From the NCBI GenBank assembly GCA_016707205.1, contig JADJHZ010000001.1:543473-607472 (forward strand): a stretch of 64,000 nt of DNA, written 5' to 3'. Source of the stretch: Haliscomenobacter sp. Lineage in GTDB: Bacteria > Bacteroidota > Bacteroidia > Chitinophagales > Saprospiraceae. Under the pieces are notes generated by a model, which worked only from the letters and a program-made list of their open reading frames with translations, had not been told where the DNA came from and did not search any database. The position numbers and the translations under genes are program-made. Positions 28,777 to 36,777 of this stretch are shown piece after piece (the stretch's first letter is position 1; the number at the start of each line of letters is the position of its first letter).

Positions 28777-31178
28777 TAAACTACCTTGAGAAACTTGATA
28801 ACATTGCGTTTCTGGAAGTAATGGCGACCTGGTACGAGGTGCCAAGGCGAACCATGCACGTCTTTGCCCGTACCAAAGGAGGTGACCCTTCCATTTATTA
28901 TTATCGAAAATTCGAGCAGGAAGGCTACTGGACACCCTGGGAAAAGGTGGAACTAGACATCACGGGCAATCATCTGCTAGCGTTTGTACGCAACAATCGA
29001 CTGACTTTGGCTTGGCCGATATTTACAGAAGAGCCTGATCCAAATCAAAAAGCAAAAGTGCCAAGTACAAGCGATCAAGGCAAAGAAGTTAATCAAGACA
29101 AACCTAAGCGCAAACTCAAAATCCAGTTAGCTACCAGCGAGTTTGCCAATAAGAAATGGCAACCAAAACGGGTATCAAAAGACGCCCTTTTGACTCCTGA
29201 TTATCCTACTGCCGATGACGAAGATTTGCGCACCGACAGGTATAATTTAATGTATGTCGAATATAACCAGCAGGTTGTTGTCTTTAGGTCTTATAATCTC
29301 TCCTATAGATATGAAAACTTTACCGTTCAACCGGGTGAAACCCATCGAATTTGTGGTCGTTTTAACTTAACAGGTTGTAAAGGCTATCCAGAATTAGCCT
29401 CCTCTGCAATTGAAAATTTTACAGATTTTTTACCCGATTTTAAGGATGCAAACCTCGAATCAAAGCGATACGTAGAGCGAAATGAGTTAAACGGCGACGA
29501 ATTAGCAGAACGGAATGGAGTTTCTATCTTCATTCAATCCGAATTCCTTGAATTACTCAAAATTACGCCGGGTAATTTCCGCATTTCGTATCCGCATCAA
29601 TTGACGAAAATTGATCTTATTTCGCTGTTTTTGCAAATATTGTTGGCTTATTTCAGGGGTGGGAATAGTGATAAATACCGAAAAAATTGGAACCGGCAGT
29701 TCAAATTTCCTTTCGGCACACTGCTACCCTATTTTATGGAGGATAGTCAACATAATTATGTACTTCTACCCGGTTATTACGAAATAGACGGGGATACTCT
29801 TATTAATAATACTAAACGAACCGCCTCAGATATACTTAAATTTATCGAAGAGATTGAAACTCTATTGAAGAGGTTAGGTAGTGGGTATTATACAGAATTG
29901 GATCAACTGCTTAAAGACCCACTTTATAATAGTATAACAACGGAATTTGGAATCTTTGCAAAATCTAAATATGGTGTACAATTCAAAAACATGTACCATC
30001 CGTTGGTCTGCTCCTTGCGCGCCATCTTGTACAAAGACGGAGTGCCCGGCCTCATGAAACGCGATGTGCAACGACAACAAACGGGTTACCATTTTCAGGC
30101 ACATTATCAACCAACGAAAGACAGGATTTCGCAGCCATATCCCGTAGAAGATATTGATTTTGCCTCTGATGGCAGTTACAGTCATTACAATTGGGAACTT
30201 TTTTACCATGTACCCTATCTCATTGCCACCCGCCTGACGAAAAACCAACGCTTCGAGGAATCCATAAAGTGGTTCCATTATATTTTTAATCCAACTGGTG
30301 CTCTGCCCGGGTTGGCGCCTCAAAAATATTGGGTAACGAAGCCCTTTTTTGAACGCCAATCTACCGAATATATATCGGAGCGAATTGATTCTTTGTTGTA
30401 CAACGTAGCCAATCCCTCTACCCCTGAACTTAGCAAGCTCGAATTCGCCATTGACCAATGGCGAGCCAAACCATTCCATCCTTATGTAGTTGCCCGAAAC
30501 CGCACAGTGGCGCTTCAAAAAGCCGTGTTGATGAAGTATATTGATAACCTGATGGAATGGGGGGATTACCTGTTCCGGCAGGATACGATGGAGAGCATTG
30601 TACAGGCCACGCAAATGTATATTTTGGCTGATAAACTGTTGGGACAAAAACCGCGCGTTATCCCGCCATTGGTCAAACCGCCTTATGAAACGTATAACCA
30701 AATCGAGGCAAAGTTGGACGCCTTTGGCAATGCCATCATTGGTTTGGAAAACATATTGCCGGATACCAACGCGTTGCCTGAAGGCGGCGCCGAATTGCCG
30801 GAATCCCTATCCTTGTCGCTACTGTATTTCTGCATTCCGCAAAATGAAAAAATGCTGGAAGTCTGGGATAAGGTTGCCGACAGGCTATTCAAGATCAGAA
30901 ACTGTCAAAATATTGATGGCGTTGAACGGCAATTGGCTTTGTTCGCGCCGCCTATTGATCCAGGAGCCTTGGCCCGGGCTGCGGCGGGCGGTTTGAGCAT
31001 TTCGGATGTTTTAGCCGGATTGAATGCGCCCACACCGTACTACCGCTTCAATGTTTTGTCTCAAAAAGCGACCGAACTGATCAACGAAGTACGTAGTCTT
31101 GGCTCTTCGTTGTTTACAAGTTTTGGAGAAAAAAGACGCGGAAGCAATGGCCTTGTTGCGCAGCGAGTTAGAAATTAA
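28770..31178 (+). CDS. Tc toxin TcA-like, part 3: receptor-binding and pore-linked region
   Basis: Open from about 28770 (ALINYLEKLDNIAFLEVMAT); the first ATG in frame is 28821. Conserved TcA pieces are TMHVFARTKGGDPSIYYYRK, the block GSYSHYNWELFYHVPYLIA and RFEESIKWFHYIFNPTGALP, and the MEWGDYLFRQDTMESIVQA segment. Between them is a charged linker near KRKLKIQLATSEFANKKWQ. The frame breaks in the T-run at 31113-31115, where one T seems to be in excess rather than missing. Confidence 0.87.
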   Translation, partial: ALINYLEKLDNIAFLEVMATWYEVPRRTMHVFARTKGGDPSIYYYRKFEQEGYWTPWEKVELDITGNHLLAFVRNNRLTLAWPIFTEEPDPNQKAKVPSTSDQGKEVNQDKPKRKLKIQLATSEFANKKWQPKRVSKDALLTPDYPTADDEDLRTDRYNLMYVEYNQQVVVFRSYNLSYRYENFTVQPGETHRICGRFNLTGCKGYPELASSAIENFTDFLPDFKDANLESKRYVERNELNGDELAERNGVSIFIQSEFLELLKITPGNFRISYPHQLTKIDLISLFLQILLAYFRGGNSDKYRKNWNRQFKFPFGTLLPYFMEDSQHNYVLLPGYYEIDGDTLINNTKRTASDILKFIEEIETLLKRLGSGYYTELDQLLKDPLYNSITTEFGIFAKSKYGVQFKNMYHPLVCSLRAILYKDGVPGLMKRDVQRQQTGYHFQAHYQPTKDRISQPYPVEDIDFASDGSYSHYNWELFYHVPYLIATRLTKNQRFEESIKWFHYIFNPTGALPGLAPQKYWVTKPFFERQSTEYISERIDSLLYNVANPSTPELSKLEFAIDQWRAKPFHPYVVARNRTVALQKAVLMKYIDNLMEWGDYLFRQDTMESIVQATQMYILADKLLGQKPRVIPPLVKPPYETYNQIEAKLDAFGNAIIGLENILPDTNALPEGGAELPESLSLSLLYFCIPQNEKMLEVWDKVADRLFKIRNCQNIDGVERQLALFAPPIDPGALARAAAGGLSISDVLAGLNAPTPYYRFNVLSQKATELINEVRSLGSSLFTSFGEKRRGSNGLVAQRVRN

Positions 31179-32973
31179 GGTATTGAATGCCGTTCGGGAA
31201 ATGAAAAAGTTACAGATCAATGAGTCGAAAGAGCAAATTGAAGTATTGAAGCGGACGAAAAAGGTGACGGAGGAACGATTCAATTACTATAAAAAAATTG
31301 AAAAGATAAATTCCAAGGAACATCTGAATTTAGATAAGCTGGCCGAATCGCATGGATTTCAGACAGCTGCGCAAGGCGTAAAATTAGCCGCTTCTATTAT
31401 CTCCTTACTTCCGGACATTGACTTGGGCGCATCTGGATTTGGCGGTTCGCCTATTGCAAAATTTAAGATTGGCGGATTAAACATAGGGCAGGCAACAAAT
31501 GCCGCAAGTGATATTCTTTCATTTTTAGGAATGCTGGCAAGCAATGAAGCTGCTCGCGCTTCAATATTAGGCGGCTACGACCGCCGCTTCGAGGACTGGA
31601 AACTCCAGGAACGTCTCGCCCAAAAAGAATTAGCTTCTATAGATAAACAAATCCTTGCTGCCGAAATTCGCCGCGACATCGCCACAACCGACCTAAACAA
31701 CCACGACCTGCAAATCGAAAATGCCAAGCGCACTGACGAGTTTATGCGGACAAAATACACCAACCGGGAACTCTACGAGTGGATGCAGGGGCAAATTAGC
31801 GCTGTGTATTTTCAGGCCTACCAATTAGCGCACGATTTTGCCAAAAAGGCCGAGCGTTGTTATCGCTTTGAGTTGGGTAACGACGACATATTCATTAAGC
31901 CGGGCTACTGGGATTCACTTAAAAAAGGATTACAAAGCGCTGATTACCTTCTCCACGACCTGAAACGGATGGAGACCAGTTATTTGGACAAAAACCGCCG
32001 CGAGTATGAAATCACAAAACACATCTCGCTTGCGTTGCTTGATCCCATCTCGCTCGCCAAGTTGCGGGCAACAGGAAGTTGTGACTTCGACATCCCTGAG
32101 GTATTATTTGATATGGACTTTGCCGGGCAGTATTTCCGACGTATTAAATCGGTGAGCGTTAGTTTGCCTTGCGTGGCCGGGCCTTACACTTCGGTGAGCG
32201 CGAAATTGTCATTGGTGAAGAATAAGTACAGAAAAAATACCAATCCAGACAATGCAGCTGGCACAGGTTATGCCGAAGACCCCGGCAATGACGATCGTTT
32301 TGTATATAACCTCGGCGCAATCCAGTCCATCGCCGCAAGCAGTGGACAAAACGACAGTGGCGTATTTGAACTGAATTTCCGCGACGAGCGTTACCTACCT
32401 TTTGAAAACACGGGCGCGAACAGTAGTTGGCGTTTGGAGTTGCCCAAAAAAGATCTTGCCCAGTTCAATTATGATACCATCGCGGACGTTATTGTTCATC
32501 TGAAATACACAGCACGAGAAGGTGGCTCGACGCTTAAAGGCAACGCCGAAGGAAACCTGAAGACCCAATTAAATGCGCTTAGGCAAGGGCTGCAACAAGA
32601 AGGTATGCATATAGCCCTAAACTTGAAGCACGATATGCCCAATGCCTGGCATCTGCTTCATCAACAGGGATTTGTGGATATTAAGATTGAAAAAAATCGG
32701 CTGCCTTATATGTTGCAGATTTTGGCCAATGTAGAAATAAACAGCGTGCTGTTCATGTCCAAATCCGACAATAACCCCGCATCGTTTATCATTAATATTG
32801 CGGACAACCCGGTCGCCTTGGCTAAAATTGACGATACCTGGCGCATTTGTCGAGGAAAGCAGGCTATTAATACGATAGTCTTGGACACTACATTTCAGTT
32901 ATCCATTGCATCAAATGATCTGGAAAAATTGGAGGACTTGATGATGGTGGTGAAAGTTGACGTACCTTCTTAG
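31099..32973 (+). CDS. Tc toxin TcA-like, part 4: pore and TcB-binding end
   Basis: True homology starts at LEKKDAEAMALLRSELE. A long coiled-coil follows (EMKKLQINESKEQIEVLKRT), then the hydrophobic glycine-rich stretch around LLPDIDLGASGFGG that corresponds to the pore tip region, and a second helical return. The C-terminal beta domain has the conserved ISLALLDPISLAKLRATGSC and AGQYFRRIKSVSVSLPCVAGP, the part that binds TcB. The four TcA parts together make a protein of about 2,980 residues, within the range of large TcA proteins. Confidence 0.88.
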   Translation: MALRCLQVLEKKDAEAMALLRSELEIKVLNAVREMKKLQINESKEQIEVLKRTKKVTEERFNYYKKIEKINSKEHLNLDKLAESHGFQTAAQGVKLAASIISLLPDIDLGASGFGGSPIAKFKIGGLNIGQATNAASDILSFLGMLASNEAARASILGGYDRRFEDWKLQERLAQKELASIDKQILAAEIRRDIATTDLNNHDLQIENAKRTDEFMRTKYTNRELYEWMQGQISAVYFQAYQLAHDFAKKAERCYRFELGNDDIFIKPGYWDSLKKGLQSADYLLHDLKRMETSYLDKNRREYEITKHISLALLDPISLAKLRATGSCDFDIPEVLFDMDFAGQYFRRIKSVSVSLPCVAGPYTSVSAKLSLVKNKYRKNTNPDNAAGTGYAEDPGNDDRFVYNLGAIQSIAASSGQNDSGVFELNFRDERYLPFENTGANSSWRLELPKKDLAQFNYDTIADVIVHLKYTAREGGSTLKGNAEGNLKTQLNALRQGLQQEGMHIALNLKHDMPNAWHLLHQQGFVDIKIEKNRLPYMLQILANVEINSVLFMSKSDNNPASFIINIADNPVALAKIDDTWRICRGKQAINTIVLDTTFQLSIASNDLEKLEDLMMVVKVDVPS

Positions 32974-33018
32974 ATGAAGAGCTGGATCAACCATCTTATG
33001 AGTATTACTTCCGACAAT

Positions 33019-33062
33019 CGCTTCCCGAAAACTGCTCCTAAACGTCGCAAATTCGGGAAGCG
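33019..33062. terminator. Hairpin after the toxin locus
   Basis: A perfect 11-bp stem, CGCTTCCCGAA (33019-33029) with its complement at 33052-33062, encloses a 22-base loop, 46 bases after the TcA stop. There is no strong T-run, so it is a plausible RNA 3' end rather than a textbook terminator. Confidence 0.5.
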
Positions 33063-33122
33063 TAATGTTCTGCGTAATTTTACAGCAGACTCAGAAACCT
33101 AACGAATATTTAAGAAAAAGAT

Positions 33123-34103
33123 ATGAAAAAAACTATTAAAATACTATTTTCAATAATTTTAACTATAAGTTTTAGCAATGAGCTTTTATCACAGAATATT
33201 TTTGAAGAATATGAAAAGGCGAAAAATGATAGTATAAGAATTGGAACAGAAGAAAAACATTTTTTACCATTTATCGAAAAAGGCTATACACTAATGCTTC
33301 CAAAAAAGAAAGGCATAAAAGGTGTATTAATATTTCTTGAGGATTCTGGGTATGATAAAAAGAATAAAATTTCAAAGCAGATTTATAGTAATGCTTCTAA
33401 AAATGAATTTGCTGTTTTATCAGTTTCTAGTGAAATTCCTTTTGATTTTTATTTTTCTAAAAACTCTGCCATTTCTTCTCATGAAATAATCAATCAAGTC
33501 TTTGAAAAGTATAATTTGCCAAATAAAAACATCTTTTTTATTGGAATTGCTTTGTCGGGTCATCGAGCCATGAAACATATTGAGTTTATGAAAGAAGATA
33601 ACTATAAATTTCAATTAAACATCAAAGGTATAGTTCTTTGTAATACGAAATTGGATTGGGCAATGGAGTGGTATAAATATGACAGAGAAAAAAGAAATAA
33701 ACGAAATGATTTGTGGGAACCAACATTTGCAAATTATATGTTAGAAACACACCTTAATGGCACACCTAAAACAAATGCCGGGAGTTATTACGACTTCTCA
33801 ACTTACAGCTACTTTGACGAAACAAATCGAAAAATTAAATTTTACACCAACTATTCAGTAAGAGCATATATCGAACCCGCAATAAAATATTGGCTCAAAA
33901 GACACCTAAAAACAATGTATGATAACAATTCGCCTGATGCTGTTGGACTTTTGGCTGAATTAGAACTTGCAGGAAATCAAAATACGGAATTAATTGTTTT
34001 TGAGTCAGACGATGATAAAACAAAAAAGAAAAATTCAGACTCAATTTGGGAAAGAATAAACAAAAAAGAACTAATGGTTTGGATTAAAAATCAATCAGAA
34101 TAG
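33123..34103 (+). CDS. Secreted alpha/beta-hydrolase-like protein
   Basis: A 326-residue product with a signal peptide (MKKTIKILFSIILTISFSN). The middle has FFIGIALSGHRAMKH, a nucleophile-elbow-like G-x-x-x-S-G, preceded by a plausible oxyanion strand VLIFLEDSGYD. This resembles Bacteroidota hydrolases of unknown substrate. The acid and His residues cannot be placed with confidence. The stop codon is at 34101, directly against the left end of an insertion sequence, so the original C-terminus may have been replaced. The DNA is AT-rich. Confidence 0.65.
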   Translation: MKKTIKILFSIILTISFSNELLSQNIFEEYEKAKNDSIRIGTEEKHFLPFIEKGYTLMLPKKKGIKGVLIFLEDSGYDKKNKISKQIYSNASKNEFAVLSVSSEIPFDFYFSKNSAISSHEIINQVFEKYNLPNKNIFFIGIALSGHRAMKHIEFMKEDNYKFQLNIKGIVLCNTKLDWAMEWYKYDREKRNKRNDLWEPTFANYMLETHLNGTPKTNAGSYYDFSTYSYFDETNRKIKFYTNYSVRAYIEPAIKYWLKRHLKTMYDNNSPDAVGLLAELELAGNQNTELIVFESDDDKTKKKNSDSIWERINKKELMVWIKNQSE

Positions 34104-34948
34104 AAGTTACGCAAAATAGTTAACTTCCATCATGGAAATAGAATTGTACATCGCACAATTGTTGAGCACCCCGGCTGGGAACAGTTGCTTCCGGGCAGGA
34201 GAAGTGCTGGAAGTTAGCCATGACAAAGTCAACCGGCTGTTGAACGAGGGTATCTATACGGGCAAGGACCTTTTCGACAAAGCGGCTCCCTACCTGGTTT
34301 TGGAAGGAGGCCAGCTAAACCTGGTTGACTCCGTTGCCGATAAGCTTTATTCCGATCCGGAATCCAACCCCCTGGTAACGAAGCATTGGTCGGGTAAGCA
34401 TCACAAACCCGTGCCGGGGGTATGTTTGGTTGCCTTGATCTACACCGACACCCGGGGAATGAGCTTGCCGGTAAACTTCAGGATATTCAACTCCCACGAC
34501 GTTTTTTCGAAGCATGATCTGCTCCAGCAGTTGGTCCGCGAGGTATTCCAATGGGGTTTGCGTCCCCGTTGGTTTAGCGCCGGCAGTTGGTATTCGTCCA
34601 TTGAAAACTTGAAATTCCTGAGGAACCAGAAAGTAAGTTTTCTCGTTGGCCTGAAAAGCAATCGCACCGTCAGCACACAGCCCGGGCGGTATGAACAGGT
34701 CAAAGAACTACATTGGCACATTGAACAAATGTTCCGTACGATCAAGCAGGTATGCAGCCTGGAATCCTTTTTTGTACGCACTGCCAGGGCTGTAAATACC
34801 CATATTTTCTGCGTGCTTAGAGCTTTTCAGCGCCTGGCTTGCTGGACCAGAGATGGACTAATTCCGACTCCGTACGCTATCCGAAAAACCATTTATCTCC
34901 ATGCCCAACGATCTTTCATAGGAACGGTCGTGGCTTAATGCGTAACTC
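34104..34948 (+). mobile_element. Insertion sequence with DDE transposase, internally deleted
   Basis: The ends carry a short inverted repeat, AGTTACGCA at 34105-34113 and TGCGTAACT at 34939-34947, around one transposase gene. The total of about 845 bp is short for a DDE element of this type. No convincing target-site duplication was found. It is more GC-rich than both neighbours. Confidence 0.75.
34132..34938 (+). CDS. DDE transposase, internally deleted
   Basis: A 268-residue product of the IS4/IS701-like DDE type. It keeps the N-terminal first-Asp region (LNLVDSVADKLYSDPE, then HWSGKHHKPVPGVCLV), the FSAGSWYSSIENLKFL segment in which the usual DSWY Asp reads Gly, and the C-terminal HWHIEQMFRTIKQV with the E-x6-K signature. 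After PGRYEQVKEL the sequence jumps to HWHIEQ, skipping the beta-rich stretch normally found there. The deletion is in frame. With both the deletion and the altered second Asp, it is probably inactive. Confidence 0.8.
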   Translation: MEIELYIAQLLSTPAGNSCFRAGEVLEVSHDKVNRLLNEGIYTGKDLFDKAAPYLVLEGGQLNLVDSVADKLYSDPESNPLVTKHWSGKHHKPVPGVCLVALIYTDTRGMSLPVNFRIFNSHDVFSKHDLLQQLVREVFQWGLRPRWFSAGSWYSSIENLKFLRNQKVSFLVGLKSNRTVSTQPGRYEQVKELHWHIEQMFRTIKQVCSLESFFVRTARAVNTHIFCVLRAFQRLACWTRDGLIPTPYAIRKTIYLHAQRSFIGTVVA

Positions 34949-34955
34949 CTAGGAT

Positions 34956-35420
34956 ATGTCAATTAAACAATTAGGCAAAACACCGCAGGAAATTACAAAA
35001 AACGAAATTGAAGATTTGGCAAAATTGGATATTTCAGAAATCGTTCTGAGTGGAAAATACGATTTGCTTAAAACGCTGATTGAGCTTAAACGATACGATA
35101 CATACCTGAATAAACTTATTGAAACCCTGAAAACGCCTGCGCTTGAAAAAGCCATAGAAATTGGCGATAAAAAATTCCATTACGCTGACGCAAAAGTCTG
35201 GATAACCAAAAGAGTTGTTTATGATTATAGCGCCGATAAAATTTGGTCGGATTTGAACATTAATCTGACGGCAGTAAAGGAACGAATCAAAAGCCATCAA
35301 GCGCTTCTAAAAAAACTGGATAGCGAAACCACGGAAATTGTTGATCAGGAAACGGGCGAAATAGTAAAAATTACGCCGCCAATTAAGAGTGAAGAAGCCA
35401 GTTTAATGATCCGATTGTAA
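34956..35420 (+). CDS. Hypothetical protein, phage-like
   Basis: A 154-residue protein, lysine- and glutamate-rich, without signal peptide or membrane spans. Its C-terminus ERIKSHQALLKKLDSETTEI followed by VDQETGEIVKITPP resembles small proteins found in Bacteroidota prophages, but I cannot name a family. It starts 7 bases after the insertion sequence, so a true start upstream may have been cut off. Confidence 0.55.
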   Translation: MSIKQLGKTPQEITKNEIEDLAKLDISEIVLSGKYDLLKTLIELKRYDTYLNKLIETLKTPALEKAIEIGDKKFHYADAKVWITKRVVYDYSADKIWSDLNINLTAVKERIKSHQALLKKLDSETTEIVDQETGEIVKITPPIKSEEASLMIRL

Positions 35421-35450
35421 AAAAAAGAAAACTGATTAAAAAAATAACCG

Positions 35451-36029
35451 ATGCACCAATTATTTTACTTTGCCCTTCTCATCTGTTTAGCTTTGCCTTT
35501 CCATCTTTTTGCACAAGATAAATTTGAAAAAGAAAGCCGGATCAAGCCAGATGAAATTCCCGCAGAGGCGCTATCGTTCATGGATTCGTTAAACTACGAA
35601 GCTAAGATAAAATGGTTCAAAGAAGAAGGATTGACAAGGAAAAGCATAGAAGCAAAATTCAAATACGAAAACACAAAGTTTAGCGTTGAATTCAACCTGC
35701 TTGGGAATATAGAGGATATTGAAATTGAAGTGAATTGGCAGAACATAGAACCAGAAACAACAGATTCAATCAGTAAACACCTCCAACTGGATTGTTCAAA
35801 ATTTAAAATCGTAAAGGTTCAAAAGCAATTTGCCGGAAGCAAAAATGATTTATTTTTCCGGTTTCCCAATGAAGCGAATAGTGAAAAAACGGAAATTAAA
35901 TATGAGATAATTGTCAAATGCTATCAGCAAAAGGAAGTAAATCTTTTTGAGTACTCATTCAATGAAAAAGGCATTCCTTTAACCAAATCCAAAATAGTAT
36001 TTAAAAACAGCAGCCACCTTGAATACTAA
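35451..36029 (+). CDS. Secreted hypothetical protein
   Basis: A 192-residue product with a clear signal peptide (MHQLFYFALLICLALPFHLFAQ). The mature part has the alternating pattern of a small beta-sandwich or PepSY-like fold (KWFKEEGLTRKSIEAKFKY, then FSVEFNLLGNIEDIEIEV). It overlaps the next gene by 11 bases, so the two are co-translated. The partner is an outer membrane protein, suggesting a periplasmic accessory. Confidence 0.65.
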   Translation: MHQLFYFALLICLALPFHLFAQDKFEKESRIKPDEIPAEALSFMDSLNYEAKIKWFKEEGLTRKSIEAKFKYENTKFSVEFNLLGNIEDIEIEVNWQNIEPETTDSISKHLQLDCSKFKIVKVQKQFAGSKNDLFFRFPNEANSEKTEIKYEIIVKCYQQKEVNLFEYSFNEKGIPLTKSKIVFKNSSHLEY

Positions 36030-36714
36030 AGCAACATATTTAATTCCTCTTTTGGCGCTTATACAGCTCCCATCCGGCCTTCATGGTCAAAGTACTTATC
36101 AGCTAGGTGGGTTACCTTCATTAAATCTAAATAAAAAATTGAAAAATGAATGGTCCCTGAATGCAAAATTAGAGTCCAGGCAACTTTTTCAGCGCGGCAA
36201 AACCAATGAGAACCCTGAAAAAGAATATAAATATGTCCTTACGGATCTGTCCTTCATTGCAGCAAAAAAAGTTGGTTTAAACTCGAGAATTGGCGGCGGT
36301 TATCTAATTCGCCTGGAAGATGGCGAATTATTTCACAGGTTCATACAACAATATGTCATTGTACAAAAAATGTCCGGATTTCGGTTGGCGCATCGCATAT
36401 TAAGCGACCAGACTTTTTCCGGGGATGAAAAGCCAGAAATCAGATTCAGGTACAGAATTACATCAGAAATACCTTTAAATGGCTCGTCCGTAGACCTTGG
36501 GGAGTTTTACCTAAAATTCAATAATGAATATTTAAATAGCTTTCAGGCCCAGGAATACGACCTTGAGATTAGGCTAATCCCTCTTCTCGGCTTCGATATT
36601 ACGGATAATTTTAAATTAGAATCAGGTATGGATTACAGAGTTGATTCTTTTTTTAACAAGAGCGCGAGGCATAGTTACTGGATGACTTTTAATTTATTTG
36701 TAGACATTTTATAA
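36019..36714 (+). CDS. DUF2490-like outer membrane beta-barrel protein
   Basis: A 231-residue protein with a signal peptide (YLIPLLALIQLPSGLHGQ) and amphipathic strands throughout. The pattern is LNLNKKLKNEWSLNAKLESR and FHRFIQQYVIVQKMSGFRLAHR, then LEFGD-like closing strands ending in the aromatic pattern WMTFNLFVDIL. This matches the Bacteroidota DUF2490 barrel family. The start is TTG at 36019, inside the end of the preceding gene; there is no ATG that keeps the signal peptide complete. Function unknown. Confidence 0.7.
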   Translation: MNTKATYLIPLLALIQLPSGLHGQSTYQLGGLPSLNLNKKLKNEWSLNAKLESRQLFQRGKTNENPEKEYKYVLTDLSFIAAKKVGLNSRIGGGYLIRLEDGELFHRFIQQYVIVQKMSGFRLAHRILSDQTFSGDEKPEIRFRYRITSEIPLNGSSVDLGEFYLKFNNEYLNSFQAQEYDLEIRLIPLLGFDITDNFKLESGMDYRVDSFFNKSARHSYWMTFNLFVDIL

Positions 36715-36777
36715 CAGCAAGGTCTTTGAAGATCAAAATACAAATATACACACTGAACAAAACCAGCGCTCTGCCCT

